This document shows, piece by piece, positions 14,932-22,423 of a stretch of 28,532 nt of DNA. The stretch's first letter is position 1. Every line of letters starts with the position of its first letter. Below the pieces are notes generated by a model. The model did not search any database and had not been told where the DNA came from. It saw only the letters and a list, made by a program, of their open reading frames with translations. Origin of the DNA: Candidatus Staskawiczbacteria bacterium (GTDB lineage: Bacteria > Patescibacteriota > Minisyncoccia > Minisyncoccales > Staskawiczbacteraceae); NCBI GenBank assembly GCA_016866675.1, contig VGLO01000005.1:1-28532 (forward strand). Direction: 5' to 3'. A program made the position numbers and the translations under genes.

Positions 14932-15619
14932 ATTTTCCTGCATTGCCCAACCATTTTCCAAAAAGGCAATCTAAACTATGTTGTGGAGGCTTTTCATCTT
15001 TTAAAACAAATACTGCCTCTTTGAATATTTCACATATATCTGATGGATTAGTTTCTATTTCGTGCAATTCCTTTCTAAAGGGCAACCTATCAACAAACCC
15101 TTTATCTTTATCAACAATATAAAAAGCTAAATACCCTTTGCGAGTAGTCTTGTATCCATTTTTTTCCAGTAAAAAAGTATAAGCATCAAGTTGCAATTGA
15201 AACCTATCATAAACATTGGCTACTTTACTTCCGGTTGACTTGTAATCTAATGGGGCCAATAAGTTTGCTCCCCCACTCTTATCTGTAAATTCTAAAACAT
15301 CATCAACAGCCCCAAAGAGCGATGCATCTAACTCCTTGTCATAATATCTAACCCCCTGAAAGTTATCTCTCCACTGATCTAATAACCTTTGATTTGAAAA
15401 TAACTTTGCTTTTATCTTGTTGCCTGAAATCATTGGGTGCACTTCCCCTCTTTTTCTATAAGCATCGAATTCTTCTTTTAAAAGAGTGTCTACCGCAGAA
15501 TTTAACGCATATGGATAAGGCGGGGGCCTATGAATGCCGTGTTTTTTATCAAGCCAAAAGCAACAAGAACACTCAAGGTATAAGTTTAGAGAATTTGGTG
15601 ATAAATTAATTGCTTTCAT
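14918..15619 (-). CDS. PD-(D/E)XK nuclease-superfamily protein (RecB/Cas4-like)
   Basis: 233 residues. The nuclease core is visible as FGAVDDVLEF (residues 102-111) with Asp106/107, then PLDYKSTG (123-130) supplying Asp125 and Lys127, then the QLQLDAY helix (141-147), the QxxxY-like motif of RecB-type nucleases. The N-terminus LSPNSLNLYLECSCCFWL places Cys17, 19 and 20 where Cas4/AddB-type enzymes hold an iron-sulfur cysteine, and a single Cys218 lies near the C-terminus; whether a cluster forms is open. There are no cas genes or repeats here, so this is not CRISPR. It starts six bases after prmC ends and is co-transcribed with it. A DNA repair or processing role is likely but unproven. Confidence 0.78.
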   Translation of the reverse strand: MKAINLSPNSLNLYLECSCCFWLDKKHGIHRPPPYPYALNSAVDTLLKEEFDAYRKRGEVHPMISGNKIKAKLFSNQRLLDQWRDNFQGVRYYDKELDASLFGAVDDVLEFTDKSGGANLLAPLDYKSTGSKVANVYDRFQLQLDAYTFLLEKNGYKTTRKGYLAFYIVDKDKGFVDRLPFRKELHEIETNPSDICEIFKEAVFVLKDEKPPQHSLDCLFGKWLGNAGKFVVQ

Positions 15620-15625
15620 ATTTGG

Positions 15626-16381
15626 TTATTCTATCACCACCAACCGCCACTTTCCATATTGATCTTTTTTAAATTTCCAACTTTTATAATTAAACTTTTT
15701 GAGTAATTCTTCTATTTTTATTTTTTGAGTAGAATCAAATTCCATGAAAATTTTTCCTTGAGGTTTCAAGAATTTTTTGGCATCTACTAAAAATTTACTT
15801 ACATACTGCAATCCATCATTACCTCCAAACAAAGCTTTGCTTGGTTCATACTTTAAAACAGACTTCTGTATCTTATTTTTACTCTTGGTTGGAATGTATG
15901 GCGGATTAGCAAAAATGTAATCGAATTTTCCTTTAATATTTGAAAAAACATCAGAATTTAAGATTGAAAATCTTTTTTTATTTACTTTATTTAATTTGCA
16001 GTTTATTGATATTTGTTCCAGACAATTTTTCTCTGAGTCAGCAAAAACCACATCTGTATTTTTAATATGTCGCATAATAGCTATGCCAACACACCCAGAC
16101 CCAGAGAATACATCTAAAATCTGCAGGTTTTCTTCTAATTGAGTGCTATTAATTTCGTCAATAATTTTCTCAACCCAAAATTCAGTTTCAACTCTTGGAA
16201 TTAACGTCCTTTTTGACAAGTCTATTTTACAACCTAAAAAATTTGTAAACCCAATAATATAGTCTAATGGCTCCCCCTTCTTAAATCTTTCAATGTCTTC
16301 TTTGGCCTCGCTTGTCATTTTGCCACTGTATTTTTCTTGTAAAATCCAGCCAATTTTATTTTGAAAATTTTTGTCTTTCAT
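15626..16381 (-). CDS. prmC: Peptide chain release factor glutamine methyltransferase
   Basis: SAM-dependent enzyme that methylates the glutamine of the GGQ motif in release factors RF1/RF2. 251 residues, slightly shorter than E. coli PrmC (277). IPRVETEFWV (61-70) is the signature just before the methyltransferase fold; the SAM loop DVFSGSGCVGI is at 90-100; the catalytic NPPY is at 159-162, followed by KYEPSKALFGG...GL, which is characteristic of the family. No SD; an upstream TGTAAT could be a -10 six bases before the ATG. No release-factor gene is in the window; a nuclease gene follows in the same transcript. Confidence 0.92.
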   Translation of the reverse strand: MKDKNFQNKIGWILQEKYSGKMTSEAKEDIERFKKGEPLDYIIGFTNFLGCKIDLSKRTLIPRVETEFWVEKIIDEINSTQLEENLQILDVFSGSGCVGIAIMRHIKNTDVVFADSEKNCLEQISINCKLNKVNKKRFSILNSDVFSNIKGKFDYIFANPPYIPTKSKNKIQKSVLKYEPSKALFGGNDGLQYVSKFLVDAKKFLKPQGKIFMEFDSTQKIKIEELLKKFNYKSWKFKKDQYGKWRLVVIE

Positions 16382-16411
16382 ATTTGAATTACAGTTTACC
16401 CTATCTTAAAA

Positions 16412-16440
16412 CAATAAAAAAGCCCGATTATTCACCGGAC
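16412..16440 (-). terminator. Terminator of the 79-residue zinc-ribbon gene
   Basis: On the minus strand GTCCG (16440-16436), nine-base loop, CGGGC (16426-16422) with one G-U pair, followed by TTTTTT. The stem is short but the T run is good. Confidence 0.6.
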
Positions 16441-16452
16441 CTTAAAAGAAGA

Positions 16453-16692
16453 TTACTTCCTCTCTTTCTCTTCCCCACCAATAAGACGAGGTGATTCTAT
16501 TCCATCACCTATTGAAAATACCAGTAATGTATTGCAATTTTTGCATCTATAGTACTTTGGTTTCCAGCCGCATGCCCCATGGCCAATTTCTTCATTAAAT
16601 TTTGTAGATTCAAGACCACAAGTGCAAAGAATTGGCCCTCCCTTATAAGGAGTAAAGTCTTCTTCCGTACGCATTCTGTCTGCAACTCGCAT
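16453..16692 (-). CDS. Small zinc-ribbon protein, unknown function
   Basis: 79 residues. Possible zinc ligands are Cys23 and Cys25 (ILCTCG), His38, Cys41 (HGACGW), and Cys50-x2-Cys53 (YRCKNCN); the CKNC knuckle with a preceding aromatic strand looks like a zinc ribbon. No membrane segment. The start is set by a strong SD (AAAGGAGG) about four bases before the ATG. A long structured leader (16711-16802) lies directly upstream, so its expression is probably controlled at the RNA level. The gene has its own terminator and is single. No family is recognised. It is unrelated in sequence to the other zinc-ribbon protein at 3085. Confidence 0.72.
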   Translation of the reverse strand: MRVADRMRTEEDFTPYKGGPILCTCGLESTKFNEEIGHGACGWKPKYYRCKNCNTLLVFSIGDGIESPRLIGGEEKERK

Positions 16693-16710
16693 AACGCCTC
16701 CTTTTCATTT

Positions 16711-16802
16711 ATGCTCACCGCCCAATTATCAATAATAGAAATCTATAGGCTAACGCCCATGGTATTCAGGCAATAAATAATAAATATCTGGGCGGTGGGC
16801 AT
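16711..16802 (-). promoter_or_regulatory. Structured RNA leader upstream of the 79-residue gene
   Basis: On the minus strand, ATGCCCACCGCCCA (16802-16789) can pair with TGGGCGGTGAGCAT (16724-16711): 13 of 14 pairs, one C-A mismatch. The enclosed 64 bases hold a second hairpin ATGGGC-GTTA-GCCTAT (16760-16745). The outer stem ends about nine bases before the SD. This GC-rich pairing in AT-rich DNA looks like a cis-regulatory RNA. No known riboswitch class is recognised. The C-A position in place of a pair suggests it is not a recent perfect duplication. Confidence 0.55.
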
Positions 16803-16822
16803 AATATTTTTTTCAAAGAGCT

Positions 16823-16848
16823 ATAAAAAAATCCGCAATAAGCGGATT
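16823..16848 (-). terminator. Terminator of rplU
   Basis: On the minus strand AATCCGC (16848-16842), five-base loop, GCGGATT (16836-16830), then a T run. The stem includes two bases of the rplU stop codon. Confidence 0.85.
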
Positions 16849-17161
16849 ATTTATTTTCAATTTTAATAATTTCAACTTCTGTAAATTTTTGCCTGTGTCC
16901 TATTTTTCTCTTATATCTTTTCTTTGGTTTGTATTTAAAAATTATCAATTTTTCACCTTTTGTCTGGCTTAAAACTTTTGCCTTTACTTTTGCATCTTTA
17001 ACAACTGGGCTTCCAATTTCAATATTCTTATCATTAATGTATAGTAAAACTTCAGAGAAAGTAATCTCCTTTCCTTCTTCAACATCCAATTTTTCCACTT
17101 TAATTTTATCTCCAGGTTGAACCAAGTACTGCTTCCCCCCGGTTTTAATTACTGCAAACAT
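16847..17161 (-). CDS. rplU: Large-subunit ribosomal protein bL21
   Basis: 104 residues from the ATG at 17161: MFAVIKTGGKQYLVQPGD is the bL21 N-terminus and KYKPKKRYKRKIGHRQKFTEV is the rRNA-binding C-terminal signature. The frame is open six codons further up, but that extension overlaps the promoter and is absent from the family. Promoter TTGATT-17 bases-TATACT ends eight bases before the ATG, and there is no SD, so the mRNA is expected to be nearly leaderless. Usual partners rpmA (bL27) and a Prp-type protease gene do not follow; instead comes an unrelated zinc-ribbon gene. Transcription ends at a hairpin that overlaps the stop codon. Confidence 0.95.
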   Translation of the reverse strand: MFAVIKTGGKQYLVQPGDKIKVEKLDVEEGKEITFSEVLLYINDKNIEIGSPVVKDAKVKAKVLSQTKGEKLIIFKYKPKKRYKRKIGHRQKFTEVEIIKIENK

Positions 17162-17169
17162 CGTTGGTA

Positions 17170-17198
17170 AGTATAGCACATCTAATTTTAGGAATCAA
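17170..17198 (-). promoter_or_regulatory. Promoter of rplU
   Basis: On the minus strand: -35 TTGATT (17193-17198, inside the end of rmuC), 17-base spacer, -10 TATACT (17170-17175). The ATG is eight bases past the -10, predicting a start of transcription within about two bases of it. Confidence 0.75.
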
Positions 17199-18225
17199 GC
17201 TCTGGCCCCTCAATCTCACCTATCTTAATAATGGATTTGCCCTCGGTTATTTTGGCCACATCCTTGTCTATTTTCTCAAACTCTTTACCGGCTTTATTAT
17301 AACTACTTACGGCGGTATCTAAATGATTGCCCAATTTCTTCATATAGTCTTGATAACTCAATAAATGACGAGATAACATCTCAACTCTTTTACGTATTTC
17401 TTTTGCTTCCTGCTCAATATGCAATTCTTTTAAGCCCTGCAAAACCGTCTGTAAATGAGCTAAAAAAGTAGTTGGAGAAACAATGACCACGTGTTTGTCG
17501 CGAAAGGCATATTCAATCAAATCTTGAGTATTTACCCTTGTGGAGCCCACCTGATTAACTAATAAATCATAATAAATTGCCTCGTGAGGTATAAACATAA
17601 AAGCAAAGTCCATAGTCCCCTCTGAAGGCTTTACATACTTTGCTGTTTCGTCAATTCTCATCTTTAAATCCCCCTTAAACACCTTTTCTAACCTCTCTTT
17701 TTCAACAGGGTTTTTTTCCTCAACCATTCTATTATAGTTTTCTAAAGAAAATTTAGAATCTATTGGTATAATTTTATCTCTTACAAAAACAACGGCATCC
17801 ACAATAGTTCCATCTTTGAAGGCATACTGCATTTTATATGAACTTGGCGGTAAAATATTTTTTAATAAATTTTCCAAGTAATACTCCCCCAAAACCCCCC
17901 TTTGTTTTGGATTTTTTAAAATATCTTGAAGACTTTTTAATTGATCAGCGAATCCCACTACCTGTCTATTGGTTTCATCTAATTTTGTAAGTCGCTCGGT
18001 GACATCTCCAATAATTTTGGCCGATTTTTCAAACTGAAACTGAACACTTTTTTGAGATTCAGAAAGTTTGGTATCTAAAACGCTTGAAATGTGATTTAAC
18101 TGATTTTGAAGCATTACCAAAGACCCTTCATCCTTTTTTGGCTCCTCTTTTTTACTAAGCAACAAAAAAATTACAGCTCCAATGCCTAATATAATTAAGA
18201 TATAAAATAAAATTACATAATCCAT
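17188..18225 (-). CDS. rmuC: RmuC-family DNA recombination protein
   Basis: 345 residues from the ATG at 18225. One N-terminal membrane helix (about 3-20, VILFYILIILGIGAVIFLLL), a coiled-coil region (about 35-100), then the RmuC nuclease-like core: GVLGEYYLENLLKNILPPSSY, the VDAVVFVRDKIIPIDSKFSLENY catalytic region with an Asp...Asp-Ser-Lys arrangement, and FIPHEAIYYDLL. RmuC limits inversions and rearrangements at short inverted repeats in E. coli. The frame is open for 24 codons further upstream, but an extended -10 (TGATAGAAT, 18233-18241) ends seven bases before this ATG, supporting the shorter, leaderless form. No SD. Confidence 0.9.
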   Translation of the reverse strand: MDYVILFYILIILGIGAVIFLLLSKKEEPKKDEGSLVMLQNQLNHISSVLDTKLSESQKSVQFQFEKSAKIIGDVTERLTKLDETNRQVVGFADQLKSLQDILKNPKQRGVLGEYYLENLLKNILPPSSYKMQYAFKDGTIVDAVVFVRDKIIPIDSKFSLENYNRMVEEKNPVEKERLEKVFKGDLKMRIDETAKYVKPSEGTMDFAFMFIPHEAIYYDLLVNQVGSTRVNTQDLIEYAFRDKHVVIVSPTTFLAHLQTVLQGLKELHIEQEAKEIRKRVEMLSRHLLSYQDYMKKLGNHLDTAVSSYNKAGKEFEKIDKDVAKITEGKSIIKIGEIEGPELDS

Positions 18226-18232
18226 TAGAGCA

Positions 18233-18241
18233 ATTCTATCA
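18233..18241 (-). promoter_or_regulatory. Extended -10 of rmuC
   Basis: Minus-strand TGATAGAAT ends seven bases before the rmuC ATG; the -35 position is weak and falls in the T run of the preceding terminator. Confidence 0.5.
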
Positions 18242-18251
18242 TAAAAATTTG

Positions 18252-18281
18252 CAAAATAAAAAGAGGCTATTAAATAACCTC
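18252..18281 (-). terminator. Terminator of the 123-residue gene
   Basis: On the minus strand GAGGTTATT (18281-18273) pairs with AATAGCCTC (18271-18263) with one G-U pair, then TTTTTATTTT. It begins right at the stop codon. Confidence 0.75.
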
Positions 18282-18653
18282 TTAAGGGTAGGGCCAATGG
18301 AGTACCCCCGTCAAACTTTTTATATTATAGTTCATAGAGACTGCCACAAATCTACCCTCTAAATCCACAAATCCTCTGATGATCCACGAATTCTTAATCA
18401 TTACTATTTTTGAAATATCATCGGCTTTTTCATCTAACTCCAATGGAGCCAATAGCGCTGAAATCTCATAAACATATATCCTTATATATGTTGCAAGATA
18501 TGGCAACTTAGTCACATTGCCAAAAATATCACTGTCATGCGTTTGACTAAATGCCAATTCAAAGTCAACATATTTTTTAGGATAACAATATAAGGCAGAA
18601 AAGAGTTTCCTTTTCTTGGGACCAGAAGAGATGCTAAAAGCCTTCGTCTCCAT
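18282..18653 (-). CDS. Unknown 123-residue protein
   Basis: No family recognised. Soluble in appearance, with several aromatic strands (ATYIRIYVYEISALL, SWIIRGFVDLEGRFVAVSMNYN) suggesting a beta-rich fold; one cysteine. The start is supported by the SD AGGAG about eight bases before the ATG and a strong promoter (TTGTTT-17-TATAAT) inside the end of the permease gene, giving a leader of about 40 nt. Ends in its own terminator. Ordinary AT content, so no sign of recent transfer. Confidence 0.65.
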   Translation of the reverse strand: METKAFSISSGPKKRKLFSALYCYPKKYVDFELAFSQTHDSDIFGNVTKLPYLATYIRIYVYEISALLAPLELDEKADDISKIVMIKNSWIIRGFVDLEGRFVAVSMNYNIKSLTGVLHWPYP

Positions 18654-18699
18654 TTCAAAATCTCCTATTAAAAAAGAGCTTTGTTTAAGAGAATACTAG

Positions 18700-18728
18700 A
18701 TTATATTTTATTATTTTGCAATAAACAA
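18700..18728 (-). promoter_or_regulatory. Promoter of the 123-residue gene
   Basis: On the minus strand: -35 TTGTTT (18723-18728), 17-base spacer, -10 TATAAT (18700-18705), overlapping the 3' end of the permease gene. Confidence 0.65.
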
Positions 18729-19832
18729 AATTGAGTAAATAATACCCAATAAAAAGAGTATTATCAAAGGATAAACAATGATACTTTTCCCACCAATTTT
18801 TTTATAGATCAGTAAAATAAGTATGCCCTCAATTCCAAGCATTACTCCTCCAATAAATGAAACTATTGAAATAAAAGAATTAAATCCGATAAAGTAAAGA
18901 ACTATTGGGGTAAAGCACACAATAGTAGAAGCTAATTTGTCATTAATTTTTAAGTCGTAAACAAACATTTTTCTTAAATACAACGCCAAAGCAATAAATG
19001 CGGTAAAAGTTGTAATTACTCCAACAAAAAGCGCTACAGATGATACTCCATTTCCCAAAACATCTTTTAAACCTGTTAGAGCAGACTCTGTAGTATTTTC
19101 TCCTGAGATTCCCAAAACTAAAAATATAAATGCAAGATAAATAACAGCTGGAAGCAAAGTTGCGATTATTAGTATAACTTTTAAGGCTTTTTTTCTTCCC
19201 CTAACCATCTCCTCAACCTCTGGTATTAAAGCTGTCCCCCAAAGAGAAAATAAAATTGCCCCGTATGGTAAAAAAAAGTTATTCAACCCAATGCCCGGAT
19301 CAGAAGCTAAAATATTAGAAATTTTAAATTGATCTAGTGCCTTAAAAAGTATAACAGCCAAAGATATTACTAAAGCAACAATTGCCCAAAACTCCAGTCT
19401 GGCAATGACTCCTGACCCAAAATAAACAGCCAAACTTAATATTACAAAATAAAGTACAACATAAGCTATTATATTACCACCAACAACGGGTGAAAATATT
19501 GCACTCAAAAACTGACTTCCCACAATCAAATATGCCAACAAAACTCCGAATGATCCTACGACAATTGGCAGTAAAATAAGTTTTTTTGCTCTTTTGCCAA
19601 AATAATACTCAACAAATCCCGGCCATCTTTTAAAGTCCGGTGTTTTCAATGAAATTTCTCCTAAAATAATATGCAGATAAACAATTATAGCTGTTAGTAA
19701 AATAAAATAAAAAATCATTGGCACAATGCCAACTTTTAGAGCAACATAAGGCAAAGATAAGAATCCAACACCTATAATACTTCCTGATAACGTGACTACC
19801 GGATAAATATAATTCTTGAAAATATCTTTCAT
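18711..19832 (-). CDS. Amino-acid permease of the APC superfamily
   Basis: 373 residues with about 11 hydrophobic segments. The first helix carries the typical broken-helix substrate motif SGSIIGVGFLSLPYVALKVG (16-35), as in the aromatic amino-acid permease (TyrP/Mtr) and eukaryotic AAAP families. Likely imports an amino acid by ion or proton symport; the substrate cannot be told. For an organism with few biosynthetic genes, uptake would be important (inference). Promoter TTGTTA-17-TAAAAT ends six bases before the ATG; no SD, so the transcript is predicted leaderless. A tRNA gene reads away on the other strand. Confidence 0.82.
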   Translation of the reverse strand: MKDIFKNYIYPVVTLSGSIIGVGFLSLPYVALKVGIVPMIFYFILLTAIIVYLHIILGEISLKTPDFKRWPGFVEYYFGKRAKKLILLPIVVGSFGVLLAYLIVGSQFLSAIFSPVVGGNIIAYVVLYFVILSLAVYFGSGVIARLEFWAIVALVISLAVILFKALDQFKISNILASDPGIGLNNFFLPYGAILFSLWGTALIPEVEEMVRGRKKALKVILIIATLLPAVIYLAFIFLVLGISGENTTESALTGLKDVLGNGVSSVALFVGVITTFTAFIALALYLRKMFVYDLKINDKLASTIVCFTPIVLYFIGFNSFISIVSFIGGVMLGIEGILILLIYKKIGGKSIIVYPLIILFLLGIIYSILFIAK

Positions 19833-19838
19833 TGAGTA

Positions 19839-19867
19839 ATTTTAACTTTTAAAAATAGAAATAACAA
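19839..19867 (-). promoter_or_regulatory. Promoter of the permease gene
   Basis: On the minus strand: -35 TTGTTA (19862-19867), 17-base spacer, -10 TAAAAT (19839-19844), six bases from the ATG. Confidence 0.7.
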
Positions 19868-19919
19868 TGTTAGACAAAGAAATTTTTTTGTGATAAAGTA
19901 TAAGAGAACAGAATTAGTT

Positions 19920-19997
19920 GGTCCCATCGTCTAGCCCGGTCCAGGACGCATGGTTCTCATCCATGTAACTGGGGTTCAAATCCCCATGGGACCGCCA
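19920..19997 (+). tRNA. tRNA-Glu (anticodon CTC)
   Basis: Acceptor stem GGTCCCA (19920-19926) pairs with TGGGACC (19987-19993); anticodon stem CATGG/CCATG encloses TTCTCAT, so the anticodon is CTC (reads GAG). T arm GGGG-TTCAAAT-CCCC. D arm GTCTAGCCCGGTCCAGGAC is Glu-type. The discriminator base is G and the CCA end is encoded (19995-19997). A TATAAG (19899-19904) upstream may be the -10. It is separated by 31 bases from the next gene. Confidence 0.95.
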
Positions 19998-20028
19998 GAT
20001 TTTCTTTGCACTTTCACAGGAGACACCC

Positions 20029-20310
20029 ATGCATTACTTTGCTACTCTTTTTCCAAAGATTTTGGCATATATTTTGTATGGTATTGCAGGAAAACTTCTT
20101 TGGCAGTGGTTTGTGGCCGAAACATTTGATATTGTTAATTTACCTTGGTCAACAGCTTTTGGAATCACCATTTTGGTAAGACTAACCAATGACCACTATA
20201 CGCCAAGAAGCAAAGAAGATTATTCAAACTTGTTAAGGCATACAATTTATACTCCCCTAATTGCCACAGCACTAGGATTTATATTATATAGACTCAAGGG
20301 AATAATATAG
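20029..20310 (+). CDS. Small membrane protein, unknown function
   Basis: 93 residues with two likely membrane segments (about 8-28, ILAYILYGIAGKLLWQWF; and about 70-87, IYTPLIATALGFILYRL) and a polar middle carrying NDHYTPRSKED. No family recognised. The SD AGGAG (CACAGGAGACACCC) before the ATG fixes the start. It follows the tRNA-Glu gene closely and probably shares its transcript, with processing at the tRNA end releasing the mRNA. A strong terminator follows. Confidence 0.65.
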   Translation: MHYFATLFPKILAYILYGIAGKLLWQWFVAETFDIVNLPWSTAFGITILVRLTNDHYTPRSKEDYSNLLRHTIYTPLIATALGFILYRLKGII

Positions 20311-20319
20311 AAACAATAA

Positions 20320-20352
20320 CCCGAAAGAGCCCCACTCTTTCGGGATTTTTTT
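20320..20352 (+). terminator. Terminator after the small membrane protein gene
   Basis: CCCGAAAGAG (20320-20329), CCCCA, CTCTTTCGGG (20335-20344): a perfect 10-pair stem followed by a T run. It may also act, less well, on the convergent ftsI transcript. Confidence 0.92.
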
Positions 20353-20368
20353 GTTATATAAAAAATAA

Positions 20369-22063
20369 TTACTGATAATCCGGTGGAATTTGCCAGTAGT
20401 CAATAATATACTTTGATAATTTTTTAAAAATAGGAGCAGCTGATAAAGCCGAGGCCGAAACCTTTGGGTTATCCAGCTTAACTAATATTAAGAACTCTGG
20501 ATTTAAAGCCGGTCCAAAACCTATAAAACTTTGGACTGTTTTGTCTTGATAATAACCCTTTCCATTGCTTAATGGAACTTGTGCTGTTCCCGTTTTTCCA
20601 GCCAAATAGTACCCAGGAACTTTGGCTCCAGACCCAAACCCTCTTTCAACTACATTAATCATCATCGTTGTGACTTCCGTTGCTGTTTTTTCAGAAATCA
20701 CGTTGCTGTAAATTTTAGGTTCTGTTTTTTGTTCTTCATCTTCATGTGTAATTTTACTTACAACATATGGTTTAATTAACTTGCCTCCATTGGCAAAAAT
20801 AGAAAAAGCACTTGCTAGTTGAATTGGAGTCATTTCAATTCCCTGTCCAAAGGAAGCTGTTGCAAATTGAAAGACAGATCCTTTTTTTAGCCCTTCATTC
20901 CTTGATGAAACCTCTCCCTGTAAATCAACGCCTGTTTTTTCACTAAATCCTAGCTTATCAATGTAATCCAAAAAAGTTTTATGAGAAACTTTTTGAGATA
21001 AATAGACAGCTCCCGTATTTATGGACTTCTCAAGTATACCAGACATTGTTTGTTGTCCGTATTTTTTCCTGTCAAAATTATAAACTGTATCAGGTCCAAT
21101 AGTTAAAGACCCTGAATCAAAAAACATATCATCTGGAGAAACCTTTCTTTCTTCTAGAGCAATTGCCATTGTAAATGGTTTGAATATTGAACCTGGTTCA
21201 AAAATTTTCTGGACCATTGCGTTTTGAAAAATATCAAAATTATTTTCTTTAGAGTATTCATTTGGATCAAAGTGAGGAAAATTCGCCAAGGCAAGGATTC
21301 TACCAGAATCTGGCTTTAAAACTATAACTTGACCAGAATCAATATCAACATTTTTTTTAGACTCTTCAAGAAGAGCTTCTGCTTGAAACTGGATATTATA
21401 ATCAATTGTTAAGTAAAGATCTGACCCGTCTAAATAAGTTGCGCTTTCTGAATTCAGTAAATCAAGACCCTTTCTTTTTTCTTCAATTCCCTTTTTACCC
21501 TGCAGAATGCTATCATAATAACCTTCAATACCATATTGACCATTTCCACCTCCACCCAAAAAACCTATTAGCTGAGAAGCAACGTCTTTCTGTGGGTAAA
21601 ATCTACTTGGCGTATTTTCAAAATATAAATCTTTTAAATTAAGTTTTTTTAGGTTTACGATATCTTCTTCTGATAGATTTTTTTTGATAATTGCGTAAGT
21701 CGCAGATTGATCTATTTTTGATATTACAGAATCCTCAGTTTCTCCTATGGCTTGAGCTACTGTTTTAGAAAACTCTTGTCTATCTTCAATTTTTGATGGA
21801 ACAGTATAAAGCAACCAGCTATCCTGATTAATAGCAAGGCTTTTTACTTGTTCAGAATCAAACTGACCTCTTGTGTCTTTACTATTACTTAAAAATACTT
21901 GTCCCCTATCTCCACTTATTTCTTTAAACCCGGCTTGCTGTCCAAGAGCTTGGGCCTGATAGAATTTTCCATTTAAAATTTGTATATAAAACAAGCGGCT
22001 AATAACAATTGCCGCAAGAATGAAGATGAAAAATGTTAAAACTTTTAATCTCCAGCTTTTCAT
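20369..22063 (-). CDS. ftsI: Peptidoglycan transpeptidase, class B penicillin-binding protein
   Basis: 564 residues, cross-links septal peptidoglycan as part of the division machinery. One N-terminal membrane helix (about 8-25, VLTFFIFILAAIVISRLF), a dimerisation domain, then the transpeptidase domain: SIFK near 290 (nucleophile serine in EPGSIFKP), SIN near 346 (KSINTGAVYLS) and KTG near 489 (LAGKTGTAQVP). No PASTA repeats. Last gene of the mraZ-rsmH-ftsL-like-ftsI order, 12 bases after the ftsL-like stop. A TATAAT three bases before the ATG is too close to serve it as a promoter. By context ftsI rather than a cell-elongation paralogue. Confidence 0.93.
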   Translation of the reverse strand: MKSWRLKVLTFFIFILAAIVISRLFYIQILNGKFYQAQALGQQAGFKEISGDRGQVFLSNSKDTRGQFDSEQVKSLAINQDSWLLYTVPSKIEDRQEFSKTVAQAIGETEDSVISKIDQSATYAIIKKNLSEEDIVNLKKLNLKDLYFENTPSRFYPQKDVASQLIGFLGGGGNGQYGIEGYYDSILQGKKGIEEKRKGLDLLNSESATYLDGSDLYLTIDYNIQFQAEALLEESKKNVDIDSGQVIVLKPDSGRILALANFPHFDPNEYSKENNFDIFQNAMVQKIFEPGSIFKPFTMAIALEERKVSPDDMFFDSGSLTIGPDTVYNFDRKKYGQQTMSGILEKSINTGAVYLSQKVSHKTFLDYIDKLGFSEKTGVDLQGEVSSRNEGLKKGSVFQFATASFGQGIEMTPIQLASAFSIFANGGKLIKPYVVSKITHEDEEQKTEPKIYSNVISEKTATEVTTMMINVVERGFGSGAKVPGYYLAGKTGTAQVPLSNGKGYYQDKTVQSFIGFGPALNPEFLILVKLDNPKVSASALSAAPIFKKLSKYIIDYWQIPPDYQ

Positions 22064-22075
22064 TTTATTATATCG

Positions 22076-22423
22076 CTATTGAGCTTTTGCCAAAGATCCG
22101 TTTGACACTTCAACATACTTAATAGATGAAATTTTCTCAAAACCTAATTCATTAACCTTACTATGCATTTTATCTAATAAAGCTTTTTCTGCATAGCTTA
22201 GTTCCATGGCTTTGTTTTCTTTTGTTAAAACACTTATTTTTTGATTATAGGTTTTAACTAAGTAAGCCCCTTTGGTTAATTGATTTATAGAAGCTATATA
22301 AAAAACAAATGACATAAAACACATTGCCAACCCCAAAATATAAACCATCTTCCAATTTACCCTAGGTATATTTAAAGTTTGTTTGCCACTAATTACTTTT
22401 GAACTAATTGATACAGACGTCAT
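22076..22423 (-). CDS. FtsL-like bitopic division protein
   Basis: 115 residues: a short cytoplasmic part, one membrane helix (about 27-46, VYILGLAMCFMSFVFYIAS), then a periplasmic-side heptad-rich stretch (KTYNQKISVLTKENKAMELSYAEKALLDKMHSKV) typical of the FtsL/DivIC coiled coil. Sequence in this family is poorly conserved, so the call rests on topology, length and position between rsmH and ftsI. The start overlaps the rsmH stop (ATGA), implying translational coupling. Confidence 0.75.
   Translation of the reverse strand: MTSVSISSKVISGKQTLNIPRVNWKMVYILGLAMCFMSFVFYIASINQLTKGAYLVKTYNQKISVLTKENKAMELSYAEKALLDKMHSKVNELGFEKISSIKYVEVSNGSLAKAQ

Noticed and set aside
14918..15619. Cas4 of a CRISPR locus
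   Set aside because: No repeats, spacers or other cas genes are present and the cysteine arrangement differs.
16744..16802. 19-codon leader peptide (starting MPTAQIF) upstream of the 79-residue gene
   Set aside because: It has no SD, no regulatory codon run, and the bases are better explained by the stem arms of the structured leader.
18226..18297. N-terminal extension of rmuC (24 codons)
   Set aside because: It would include the extended -10 and the terminator of the upstream gene; the normal RmuC start with its membrane helix is at 18225.
22420..22422. TGA recoded as an amino acid (as in some related lineages)
   Set aside because: TGA ends rsmH exactly at the family's normal C-terminus, within an ATGA overlap, so it is a stop here.
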